Origin: CAZVWH01 sp964631175
GTDB taxonomy: Bacteria > Planctomycetota > Phycisphaerae > Sedimentisphaerales > Anaerobacaceae
Assembly (NCBI GenBank): GCA_964631175.1
Contig: CAZVWH010000055.1
Span: 1 to 19,541 of the forward strand
Reading direction: 5' to 3'
DNA length: 19,541 nucleotides
Every line of letters starts with the position of its first letter. Position 1 is the first letter of the stretch. Shown here piece after piece: positions 1 through 6,649 of the stretch. Made by a program: the position numbers and the translations under genes. Below the pieces are notes generated by a model. It made no database searches, was not told the DNA's origin, and was given only the letters and a program-made list of their open reading frames with translations.

Positions 1-157
1 GCTTCATAATATCGTAAAGCGGCTGGAAAAGCGGCGGACCAACACGCCACTGCACCAAGGCACTGACCTTGCGAACTATCCAGGAAGCAACCAAGCCAAG
101 GACAACAGTTGCCGGTATAACAAAAATCCAGAATAAAATATTCAAGGGAGTACTCAT
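1..157 (-). CDS. NuoH/EchB-like membrane subunit (5' part only)
   Basis: Only the first 52 codons are visible; the gene runs off the left edge. The protein begins MSTPLNILFWIFVIPATVVL, a hydrophobic first helix, then a basic segment and the stretch QWRVGPPLFQPLYDIMK (about residues 36-52). An R-x-GPP...Q...D..K pattern after helix 1 is the signature of the complex I subunit 1 family (NuoH, EchB, HycD, MbhM). These subunits anchor the hydrophilic redox arm to the membrane and form part of the ion/quinone channel. The ATG overlaps the TGA of the upstream ferredoxin gene by 4 bp, so the two are probably translationally coupled. The short GPP motif and the operon context (separate HydB/HydG-like and polyferredoxin genes) suggest the group 4 hydrogenase or Ehr/Mbx-like branch rather than true NADH dehydrogenase. 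That placement is inference, because the catalytic subunit lies outside the window. Confidence 0.8.
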   Translation of the reverse strand, partial: MSTPLNILFWIFVIPATVVLGLVASWIVRKVSALVQWRVGPPLFQPLYDIMK

Positions 158-708
158 TTTTTTGCCTTTTCCTTTTCCCTCAAAAACGGCTCCCAGGTAC
201 TGCCGCCGGCAACTCGCACTACGATGTCTTCAAAGACCTCCACCAAATCATTTTCTTTGTCGAAGTCAACCTCTCTGTAATCTATGCTGCCATCCTCACA
301 TGTAGTAACGCATAAGGGCTTCTCGTCCGGCTTCAATCTGCCTTTGCATCGGTCACAAACACTACTCGGAAAAGGTACCAAATCCGTATATACCGTCCCA
401 AAGGGACAGGCTATCGCACAACTGCCGCAGCCGGTGCACAACATATTTGCCCGTTTAAGAATACCATAATCGTCGAGACCACCGCCTATGGGAATCCTGC
501 TTGCGCTTGCTACTTTCTCCAAAGCCCCCACCGGACAGGCGTTGATGCAGGGCGCTGCTTTGCAACGCCGACAGATTAAAGCAAAACGAATCATCTCCAA
601 CAGCGAGTCAAATCCTTTATTGTCCGGATGATGCTTATATGAGCAAAGCACTTTAGATTCACCTTGAGTCTTGCTTTTTGCCAAATCGATTATTAACTTC
701 TTGCCCAT
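154..708 (-). CDS. Polyferredoxin-type 4Fe-4S electron-transfer subunit
   Basis: A 184-residue soluble protein with three clear four-cysteine sets: C46-C49-C54-C58, C91-C94-C97-C101 (classic CxxCxxCxxxC) and C118-C121-C133-C137, plus a lone C22. This is the layout of HycB/CooF/HydN-like electron-carrier subunits, which pass electrons between a soluble donor and a membrane-bound complex. The chosen start is the ATG at 708 (MGKKLIIDLAKS). The frame stays open a further 66 codons upstream, but that extension only translates the heptamer repeat array and the end of the previous gene, so it is rejected. No Shine-Dalgarno is visible because the repeat array occupies its place. The stop overlaps the next start (ATGA). 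The partners are probably the HydB/HydG-like pair upstream and the membrane subunit downstream. Confidence 0.85.
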   Translation of the reverse strand: MGKKLIIDLAKSKTQGESKVLCSYKHHPDNKGFDSLLEMIRFALICRRCKAAPCINACPVGALEKVASASRIPIGGGLDDYGILKRANMLCTGCGSCAIACPFGTVYTDLVPFPSSVCDRCKGRLKPDEKPLCVTTCEDGSIDYREVDFDKENDLVEVFEDIVVRVAGGSTWEPFLREKEKAKK

Positions 709-809
709 AATTTCGTATCTCGTATTGCGTATTGCGTATTGCGTATTGCGTATTGCGTATTGCGTGATGCGTTGGTTTTTTACGCGATACGCACGACGCA
801 CGATGCTTT
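709..809 (-). repeat. Heptanucleotide tandem array in the operon spacer
   Basis: On the plus strand the unit CGTATTG occurs six times without a mismatch (721-762). A CGTATCT variant flanks it at 714-720 and a CGTGATG variant at 763-769. Looser GCGTATC/GCGTCGT/GCATCGT heptamers continue on the far side to about 805. The array fills almost the whole gap between the flavoprotein stop and the ferredoxin start, ending 5 bp before the ATG. It has no coding value of its own. Confidence 0.9.
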
Positions 810-1631
810 TCAGTCCCAAATCTTTGGGTATTCTTTTATTTGCTCGTAGGTAAAAACCGGTCCGTCTTTGCAAACGTAATATTTTCCTATCATACAATGG
901 CCGCATTTGCCGAATCCGCAGCTCATATTCTTTTCCATCGAAAGATAAATGTCTTTAGCGGCGAATCCGAACTCCAATAATTTCAAGGTAGCAAATTTCA
1001 TCATAATCGGTGGGCCACAAACCACGGCCACGGCGTTTTTGATGTTCACGTCATCAGGCTCTAAAATTGTGGTTACCACGCCGACGTTACCCTTCCATTG
1101 ACCGTCTGCATTATCAACTGTCAGTTTTATATCAACGCCGTTAATCTTTTGCCATGGGCCGAAAAGCGCTTTTTTGTAGATAAAATCTTCTGGCGTTCTC
1201 GCTCCGTAGCGACAAACCACAGATTTAAAATCTTTTATCCTATCGACCAACGTTAAAAATAGCGACCTAATCGGCGCCAAGCCCACACCACCACCAACAA
1301 TATACACCTCCTTGCCGAGGAAATCCTCAATCGGATAGCCATTACCATAAGGCCCACGAATACCGACCTTTTGTCCCGCTTTACAATCATGCAGCAAAGC
1401 CGTCATCCGCCCGGCTTTCATTATGCTAATTTCCATCTTCTCGGTATCAGCCGGCGACGAGGATGGAGTAAAAGGTGCTTCACCCTCGCCCGGCAAAGTC
1501 AGCTCTACAAATTGACCAGTCTGGAACTTGAACGGCTCGGCCGGCACAACAACATAACTTTTTATCGTTGGTGATTCGTCTGTAATGTCAGTGATCTCGC
1601 TATTGATTGGTTGGTATAAATTCGGCTTCAT
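810..1631 (-). CDS. HydG/PyrK-like FAD, NAD(P) and 2Fe-2S oxidoreductase subunit
   Basis: A 273-residue flavoprotein of the ferredoxin-NADP reductase superfamily, close in layout to the gamma subunit of archaeal/bacterial sulfhydrogenases and to PyrK. An N-terminal FAD-binding beta-barrel (about 1-100, with FTPSSSP near residue 54) is followed by a nucleotide-binding Rossmann half (GGGVGLAPIRSL at 113-124; CGPPIMM at 205-211). The C-terminal 2Fe-2S site is C238-x4-C243-x2-C246-x7-C254. It should exchange electrons between NAD(P)H and the iron-sulfur chain of the neighbouring HydB-like subunit. Start: the ATG at 1631 overlaps the upstream TGA by 4 bp (ATGA) and begins MKPNLYQP. A 35-codon open extension upstream is arginine/lysine-rich read-through inside the preceding gene and is rejected. 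Confidence 0.87.
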   Translation of the reverse strand: MKPNLYQPINSEITDITDESPTIKSYVVVPAEPFKFQTGQFVELTLPGEGEAPFTPSSSPADTEKMEISIMKAGRMTALLHDCKAGQKVGIRGPYGNGYPIEDFLGKEVYIVGGGVGLAPIRSLFLTLVDRIKDFKSVVCRYGARTPEDFIYKKALFGPWQKINGVDIKLTVDNADGQWKGNVGVVTTILEPDDVNIKNAVAVVCGPPIMMKFATLKLLEFGFAAKDIYLSMEKNMSCGFGKCGHCMIGKYYVCKDGPVFTYEQIKEYPKIWD

Positions 1632-2668
1632 TTCGTTACTTTTGTATTTTTGAGCTCTTCGTTTAATTTTTTCAAAACGGCCCTTATATCGACCTCGCCG
1701 GCCTCGGCATCGACGCATCTTCCGCAGCCTATGCACATCTGCAGGCCGTATCGATCAAGGAAATATACGAATTTGTGCATAAGACGATGCTTGAGCCTAT
1801 CGCCGAGCACTTTGCGAGGGTTTGCGCCGCCGGCAACCTGCGCATACGCCATCCTCATACAACTGTCCCACATCTTCATCTTGGCAAAGTAATCTTTCTG
1901 TTTGGTGTCATAGAGATAAAAGCAGTGACAAGTCGGACATACACGCGTACAAGCCTGACACTCCACACAGGTTTTGGCCTCTTCGTCATAAACGTCTGAG
2001 TCGTAAGTTTTGTTCATTATGTCCCGGATTGGCATATCGAACTTCATATCAGCATTATTACGCTCGAGCTGTTCCAGAGTTTCAGCTCTGATTCTATCTC
2101 GCTCGGCTAAAACTTCGTCGCTCGGCTTAGTGAAAAGCTCGGAATGTTTGCCTACAAATTCCCTGCCTTTCCGCGAGCCGATCTCAATTACAAATCCATC
2201 AGTGACCCGTGCAACGTTCAAATCGAAACCGTGATCCGGATACGCTTTGCCCTCAATTACATTGCAAAAGCAGCTTTCGCCGGGTTCAAAGCAGTCACTC
2301 GATACTATAAACATCTTTTGCCGCCTGGCAATGTAAAAGGCATCTTCGAATTCTGCTTCTGCGAATACCTTGTCTAAAATATCGATAGAACGCAAATCAC
2401 ATTCTTTAAGCCCAAAGACAGCAAATGGCTTTATCTCCTCCGGCTCAACAGGTTCCGGAAAGACAGCAGCAAGATCGCGTAGTGGAAACAAAAACTCCTT
2501 TACCGGCATACAAACACGGATGTTGTTAAAATCCATCCCCGTCTCGGCAGCAGGGTCATATCTATTAAATACAAAATGTTGTCCCGTCTTCTTTGGGACA
2601 TAAAGGTCCATCTCTCCGGCAAAGGAATCCAGAAACGGTTTTAACTCACTTATAAAGACAGTTTCCAT
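1628..2668 (-). CDS. HydB-like 4Fe-4S dicluster subunit
   Basis: A 346-residue soluble protein resembling the beta subunit of sulfhydrogenases and AsrA-type proteins. These pair with a HydG-like flavoprotein and relay electrons from NAD(P)H. The C-terminal third carries the ferredoxin motifs. The first is rich, C234-C237-C240-C244 followed by C247 and C249 (CVECQACTRVCPTCHC). The second is C312-C315-C318 and then continues DAEAGEVDI, so the expected fourth cysteine with its proline (CxxxCP) is missing. Other cysteines at 53, 90, 126, 133, 135 and 270 could matter. Family assignment rests on motif layout and the next gene. The start METVFISELK lies 16 bp after the rex stop, consistent with one transcript. 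No strong Shine-Dalgarno is seen (only GAG-like bases). Confidence 0.82.
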   Translation of the reverse strand: METVFISELKPFLDSFAGEMDLYVPKKTGQHFVFNRYDPAAETGMDFNNIRVCMPVKEFLFPLRDLAAVFPEPVEPEEIKPFAVFGLKECDLRSIDILDKVFAEAEFEDAFYIARRQKMFIVSSDCFEPGESCFCNVIEGKAYPDHGFDLNVARVTDGFVIEIGSRKGREFVGKHSELFTKPSDEVLAERDRIRAETLEQLERNNADMKFDMPIRDIMNKTYDSDVYDEEAKTCVECQACTRVCPTCHCFYLYDTKQKDYFAKMKMWDSCMRMAYAQVAGGANPRKVLGDRLKHRLMHKFVYFLDRYGLQMCIGCGRCVDAEAGEVDIRAVLKKLNEELKNTKVTK

Positions 2669-2684
2669 TCAATTCTCAATTCTG

Positions 2685-3308
2685 TTAGCCCGCCGGCATA
2701 TAATAAGGCAAACGAGCCAGGTCCATCGCAATATCAATAGTTATAACTTTGACCCTCTTAGGAACCGCGATATAGCACGGCGAAAAATTCAAGATGCCTT
2801 TTATCCCTGCTTTGACCAGTGCTTCAGCAGTCTGCTGGGCCGCCTCTTCTGGAACAGCTACAATCGCAAGGTTAATGCCTCTTTTTTTTAAAGTTGGAAT
2901 CCTCGAAATACTCTCGATTGCAATATTATTTATTTTTTTACGGATTTTCTTAGGATTATTATCGAAAGCAGCAGCGATGTCAAATCCATATATTTTAAAA
3001 CCAGGGTATGCTAAGATCGCTGAGCCCAGATTACCTACTCCAACTAAAGCTACTCTGTGAGTAACATCAAGTTTAAGGATTTTCTTTATTTGCTTCGTGA
3101 GTTTCTCAATGTTATAGCCCACTCCAGGCGTGCCAAAATCACCAAAGTAAGAAAAATCCTTCCTAATTTGGGCGGAATTTACACCTAAAAAAACAGCTAT
3201 GTCCCGACTGGATATATTCTCTTTGCCCTGTTCCCTTGAAAACAGCAATACTCGCAAATAAATCGGCAAACGCCGTACTGTTTCATCTGGAATCTTACGA
3301 TACTTCAT
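2685..3308 (-). CDS. rex: Redox-sensing transcriptional repressor Rex
   Basis: A 207-residue protein of typical Rex length. The N-terminal winged helix (about 1-75) includes the family block RKDFSYFGDFGTPGVGY (49-65), close to the usual RKDLSYFGEFG..G.GY. A Rossmann domain follows with VALVGVGNLGSAIL (86-99) and the GFDIAAAFDNNP region that reads the adenosine ribose of NADH. Rex is a homodimer that binds DNA when the NADH/NAD+ ratio is low and lets go when NADH rises, so it derepresses fermentative, hydrogenase or respiratory genes. Here it leads the operon whose products handle NAD(P)H and ferredoxin electrons, and a near-consensus Rex operator lies in its own promoter region. The ATG at 3308 gives the full conserved N-terminus, although no clear Shine-Dalgarno precedes it. 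Confidence 0.96.
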   Translation of the reverse strand: MKYRKIPDETVRRLPIYLRVLLFSREQGKENISSRDIAVFLGVNSAQIRKDFSYFGDFGTPGVGYNIEKLTKQIKKILKLDVTHRVALVGVGNLGSAILAYPGFKIYGFDIAAAFDNNPKKIRKKINNIAIESISRIPTLKKRGINLAIVAVPEEAAQQTAEALVKAGIKGILNFSPCYIAVPKRVKVITIDIAMDLARLPYYMPAG

Positions 3309-3364
3309 TTTCTATATTCAGAAGTCACAAATTATCTTTCATCTGTCATACGATGATTTTGTAC

Positions 3365-3382
3365 TTGTGTTCACATTCACAA
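3365..3382. promoter_or_regulatory. Rex operator
   Basis: The 18 bp TTGTGTTCACATTCACAA match the Rex consensus TTGTGAA-N4-TTCACAA. The right half is perfect and the left half differs at its last two bases. The site lies 57 bp upstream of the rex start and just downstream of the predicted transcription start, where binding would block initiation or early elongation. Confidence 0.75.
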
Positions 3383-3392
3383 ATTGCTTCTT

Positions 3393-3421
3393 AGTTTAAG
3401 CATCGTTAACATACTTGTCAA
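3393..3421 (-). promoter_or_regulatory. Housekeeping-type promoter of the rex operon
   Basis: Read on the minus strand: TTGACA (3421-3416), a 17-bp spacer, then TAAACT (3398-3393). The -35 box is perfect and the -10 matches four of six consensus bases. Initiation would fall near 3386, immediately before the Rex operator. Confidence 0.65.
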
Positions 3422-3522
3422 GAAAATCTGCTAATTTTTCTCGAACGGCTTTTTATCCACCTTATCCCGCTCCGGCAAAGCCTTCTCGGCCCAGCTCCGT
3501 CTTGACGAGCGGCTTGACTTTG

Positions 3523-3758
3523 ATAGGCTTATGCTCTGTTGAAAAGGTGTCGGGTCATTTCGACCGAAGCGTCCATTTCTGCTTTCGCCCGCTGCCCCGC
3601 CTTGCGTCGTAAGACGCAGGGGCAAGCAGAAAGCACGGGGGCGAAGCGGAGAAATCTGTTTAAAATAGATTTCTCGACTCGACTTTCAGCTCGCTCTCCA
3701 CAGGACACCTCTCGGTGGAAATGACAACTATGGCGTTTTCAACAGAGCAATAGGCTTA
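3523..3758. mobile_element. 218-bp MITE-like element with 9-bp target duplication
   Basis: The element body is 3532-3749. Its ends are perfect 14-bp inverted repeats, TGCTCTGTTGAAAA at 3532-3545 and the complement at 3736-3749. Each is directly abutted by the same 9-bp sequence ATAGGCTTA (3523-3531 and 3750-3758), a textbook target-site duplication. There is no coding capacity. Inside is a longer imperfect inverted repeat running from GTCATTTCGACC (3554) to GGTGGAAATGAC (ending 3725), with a GC-rich palindromic core at 3580-3635. It is therefore a non-autonomous transposable element; no transposase occurs in this window. A diverged, truncated relative lies at 8947-9130. Confidence 0.85.
3580..3635 (+). 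repeat. GC-rich palindromic core, copy A
   Basis: A 56-bp imperfect palindrome that begins TGCTTTCGCCCG, has a central GCGTCGTAAGACGC hairpin and ends AGAAAGCA. Nearly the same sequence recurs at 9063-9120 (opposite strand) and inside murA at 14363-14419. Here it sits in a 70-bp stretch (3572-3641) flanked by a direct repeat CGAAGCG (3565-3571 and 3642-3648), as if it had inserted into the surrounding element. Confidence 0.85.
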
Positions 3759-3907
3759 CCGTCTCGGCGGAGAGGGCTTGCGTTGAACGTAAAACGTTTT
3801 ATAGACGCAACCGTTAAACGTATTACGAAACGAGTAGCGCAACCGATAAACAAAATACATAACCTTAACACTTTTTAGGATTTGTTTTATACTTACTTCG
3901 AAGATAC

Positions 3908-3959
3908 AAAAAAAAGTCCGCTACGGCTCGCCTGAGCTCGCCGAAATCAAGCGGACTTG
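3908..3959 (-). terminator. Rho-independent terminator after the beta-helix gene
   Basis: On the minus strand AAGTCCGCT (3959-3951) pairs with AGCGGACTT (3923-3915). Secondary pairing between GGCGAGC-type bases lies inside, and the RNA ends in a U tract (plus-strand A run 3909-3916). It lies 25 bp past the stop codon of the beta-helix gene. Confidence 0.8.
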
Positions 3960-3961
3960 CT

Positions 3962-3986
3962 GAAAATCTGAAACTCAGATTTTCTA
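3962..3986. repeat. Hairpin spanning the beta-helix stop codon
   Basis: AAAATCTGA and TCAGATTTT form a perfect 9-bp stem around a 3-bp loop. The hairpin overlaps the end of the coding region and sits directly before the main terminator. It may protect the 3' end or help terminate transcription. Confidence 0.6.
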
Positions 3987-6605
3987 ATCAGTTGAATCCC
4001 CCCATGGCGGCCAGCCACTCGTGCTTGCAAACGGTGTTCCGCCGTAAGCACCGATGTTTACTCTTCCCCCGTGAGGCATCCGCTCACGTCCGGGGTAAAC
4101 GCCCGGGTCGCCGGCATCGATACAAGGACTTGTGACAGGATCCGCCACCCATGTGTTATCTTCTAGTGAGAATCTACCATACCGAGACTGCAAATGGTAA
4201 TCCGCCGAAGGCGGATTAGCAGGGTCTGCAAACAATGGGTCCGTACTTATATTGCCGGTGTCACGACCAACAGCACTGCTCTGTTGTACACAGCTATAAC
4301 GTGCCTGGCATTGGAAGAGGTCTCCGTTTGCATTATTCCAAAGAATGCAGTTTGTTATGTCAGGGTTCGCTCCATCATAGGCGATAATCCCGGATTGGTT
4401 GTCAGCTATGGTTAGATTGGTCAGCTTTGGTGAAGCACCGGAGCAAAAGATACCTGCATCACCGCAGCCGGTAATAACGAAATTGCGCAGCACGCTCATC
4501 GAGCTCTCAGCACCGTAGAAGGAAAAAGCATAACCGTTCGGGGCCGTCACCACAGCAGCATCATCTGCGCTCTGCAGCGTTACTACTTTGCGGTTGAAGG
4601 TTACTTCTTCCGAATACAGACCCGGCCAGACCACAATGGTATCGCCGTCGATAGTCTCGTCCATTGCCCTTTGGATGGTCGCGAATGCGTTGTCCCTGCC
4701 GGTGCCGGAGTTAGAATCACTACCGTTAGCGCAGTCAACGTGAAATATAAGAGGGCCGATGCTTTTGCTTGCCTGACGCGAGCCTCCGAAGGCTCCCATG
4801 TTGATGCGCCCGCCGTTTGGATAAGGTTCTGAGCCGACCGAATCCTGAGTGTCACCGGCATCGATACAAGGACTATGAGAATCATCTCTGTCCCACATAT
4901 CATAGCGTAGCTCATAACGGCCGGTTAACGACTGTAGATGATAGTCCAAACCTGCGGAGGCAAACAGAGGAGGCAAGCTTATGTTACCCGGCCCCGGGTA
5001 ATACTGCCCTGTATTTGAATAGATAACAGGATTACTTGAGGTCGGATTATCAAGCAAAACATCTGTGCCATCGTTGTACCACACAATACTGTTACTGATA
5101 GCGATATCGCTGCTAACAGCGTGAATCCCGCCTCCGCAGGTCCGCCATTGGCGGATAAGAGAATCCGACAATACATTGTCGGCAATGGTGCAGCTTGCTA
5201 TTCGCACATATTCACTGGCGCTGTCTTGCCATGCGTCGGCCAGCGGACCAACAAAAACACCACCACCGGCATCGGCAATATTGTTCGATATAATACAGCG
5301 CTCCAATATCAGACGTGAGGAAGAACCTCCGCAGAAGACCCCGCCGCCTCTGGCACCTGCCTGGTCAGCCGTAGGCGGATTAAAGGAAATGTCGCAATTT
5401 GATAACCGTACCCTGCTCTGCCAACAATATACACCCGCTCCGTGACCCGTCTGTGATGAGCTTATGTTATTTCTAATCATACAATTGATTATCATAGCGT
5501 CTGAGCTTCTTATCAGTCCGATGCCTGCACCATTTCCGCCAGATTCTGTAATCACCTCGTTGGAATCGGCGTAACAGTCCTCAATTGTACAATCGATAAT
5601 TGTCGGCTCGCCATCCGCTGATCCGATGCCGCCTCCCAGCGCCGCTTTACACTGTTTAATCACACAGTCAACAATAGTCGGACTGCTGAACTCGCAATAG
5701 ATGCCGCCGCCGACCTCGGAGCCGGTTAAATGAGCCCCTGTGATTGTGAAGCCGCGTAAAACGGAGCTTGGCCTCTCACCCCGGTAGAAGTAAAATCCTC
5801 TATGGCCCTGCTCCATACAGTCGATGATCGTACGCTCCGGCCCAGCCTCACTGCGTACGGTGATGGCCTTTCCCCGAAAATCGATGTCCCTGTTGCCGTC
5901 ACCACTGTAGATGCCCGAAGCAACCTCTATAACGTCGCCGTCGGAAGCAGAATCAATCGCTTCCTGGATATTGGAAAATTCCCCCGGCACATAAATCGTG
6001 GCAGGGGACGAATAAAGATTCACATAAAGATTATCAATCAACACCTCAATTCCGTAGAAAATTACGTAACAGGTACCCCTGACCGACTCGAGCTGAATAT
6101 TGTGGCTACCCTGGCCCAGCTCTCTTGGAGCTGACCACGTGACACCATCGCCTGATAGCGAGTACCACAGATAACCCGATAAAGTCGGAAACACGTCGGC
6201 ATCATACGTGAAACGCACATCGATTTGTAAATTTCCTCTGACAGCCAAGCTATGCTGGACCGGGCTGACCGGGAAACAATAGCCCAGATAAGCCGGCTGG
6301 CCGTGGTAGTCTCCAAGCGCCAGCTCACGCTGCCCGCTGGAGAGGGTATCAAGATAGTACAGATACGGCTCCGGCGGAGAAAAAGCACCCTGAGGCCAGA
6401 AAATAGAATGAAGATAGCTGTCTGTCTCGGCCTTATCACCGCTGAAATCGTCTTGGTATTCATAGCTCCAATCAGCCAGGACCGGGCGCGCAGATAAGCA
6501 AACCGCCGCGACCACTAAAATAGCGACAGTGGCGTAAGTCCCGCAAGGGACACTGCGTGCCACACTTCGTGAGGTCCAAAACCAATTAGTGCTTTTCATT
6601 CTCAT
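3984..6605 (-). CDS. Secreted right-handed beta-helix protein
   Basis: An 873-residue exported protein. Residues 1-44 form a long signal peptide (basic start, VAILVVAAVCLSA core, cleavage near VLA/DWS). Residues 45-200 look like a beta-sandwich domain of unknown role. Two beta-helix modules follow, each opening with a 'TIQ.A.D...DGD.I.V..G.Y' block (about 203 and 620) and filled with short repeats of the 'GGGI......P.I..C.I..N' kind. Each module ends in a conserved tail: DYHLQS..GR, CIDAGD, GGR.N.GA.GG. Such folds often bind or cleave polysaccharides, but no catalytic triad can be named, so no activity is assigned. GAGG 8 bp before the ATG supports the start. It lies 44 bp downstream of the ECF sigma gene and probably shares its transcript. 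Confidence 0.85.
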   Translation of the reverse strand: MRMKSTNWFWTSRSVARSVPCGTYATVAILVVAAVCLSARPVLADWSYEYQDDFSGDKAETDSYLHSIFWPQGAFSPPEPYLYYLDTLSSGQRELALGDYHGQPAYLGYCFPVSPVQHSLAVRGNLQIDVRFTYDADVFPTLSGYLWYSLSGDGVTWSAPRELGQGSHNIQLESVRGTCYVIFYGIEVLIDNLYVNLYSSPATIYVPGEFSNIQEAIDSASDGDVIEVASGIYSGDGNRDIDFRGKAITVRSEAGPERTIIDCMEQGHRGFYFYRGERPSSVLRGFTITGAHLTGSEVGGGIYCEFSSPTIVDCVIKQCKAALGGGIGSADGEPTIIDCTIEDCYADSNEVITESGGNGAGIGLIRSSDAMIINCMIRNNISSSQTGHGAGVYCWQSRVRLSNCDISFNPPTADQAGARGGGVFCGGSSSRLILERCIISNNIADAGGGVFVGPLADAWQDSASEYVRIASCTIADNVLSDSLIRQWRTCGGGIHAVSSDIAISNSIVWYNDGTDVLLDNPTSSNPVIYSNTGQYYPGPGNISLPPLFASAGLDYHLQSLTGRYELRYDMWDRDDSHSPCIDAGDTQDSVGSEPYPNGGRINMGAFGGSRQASKSIGPLIFHVDCANGSDSNSGTGRDNAFATIQRAMDETIDGDTIVVWPGLYSEEVTFNRKVVTLQSADDAAVVTAPNGYAFSFYGAESSMSVLRNFVITGCGDAGIFCSGASPKLTNLTIADNQSGIIAYDGANPDITNCILWNNANGDLFQCQARYSCVQQSSAVGRDTGNISTDPLFADPANPPSADYHLQSRYGRFSLEDNTWVADPVTSPCIDAGDPGVYPGRERMPHGGRVNIGAYGGTPFASTSGWPPWGDSTD
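4198..4218. repeat. 21-bp perfect hairpin inside the beta-helix gene
   Basis: TAATCCGCC-GAA-GGCGGATTA is a perfect 9-bp stem with a 3-base loop. On the coding strand it encodes NPPSAD just before a DYHLQ tail module. A shorter TCCGCC-ATT-GGCGGA hairpin lies at 5141-5155, and a half-decayed version at about 5365-5382 encodes NPPTAD. Confidence 0.7.
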
Positions 6606-6649
6606 TTATGTTGCCTCTGTTGGATCAGATAGAACCGACACCACTTTTT

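Larger units (their letters stand above)
3425..3983. other. Intergenic spacer between the rex operon and the beta-helix gene
   Basis: About 560 bp without a credible gene. It holds the MITE-like element and, beyond it, the terminator of the beta-helix gene. The sequences flanking the MITE (about 3440-3522 and 3759-3785) have partly matching ends (GCAAAGCCTTCTC against GAGAGGGCTTGC), so the insertion site may itself be an older hairpin repeat. The stretch 3786-3905 shows nothing I can name. Confidence 0.6.

Noticed and set aside
714..769. A CRISPR array as explanation for the regular repeats
   Set aside because: The units are contiguous heptamers with no spacers, and no cas gene is present.
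709..906. A 66-codon N-terminal extension of the ferredoxin gene
   Set aside because: It translates only the heptamer array and the end of the preceding gene; the ATG at 708 gives the conserved start.
3431..3625. A short minus-strand frame next to the MITE, ending in a lysine-rich tail
   Set aside because: It crosses the MITE boundary; the part outside is too short and matches nothing, so a gene remnant cannot be distinguished from chance.
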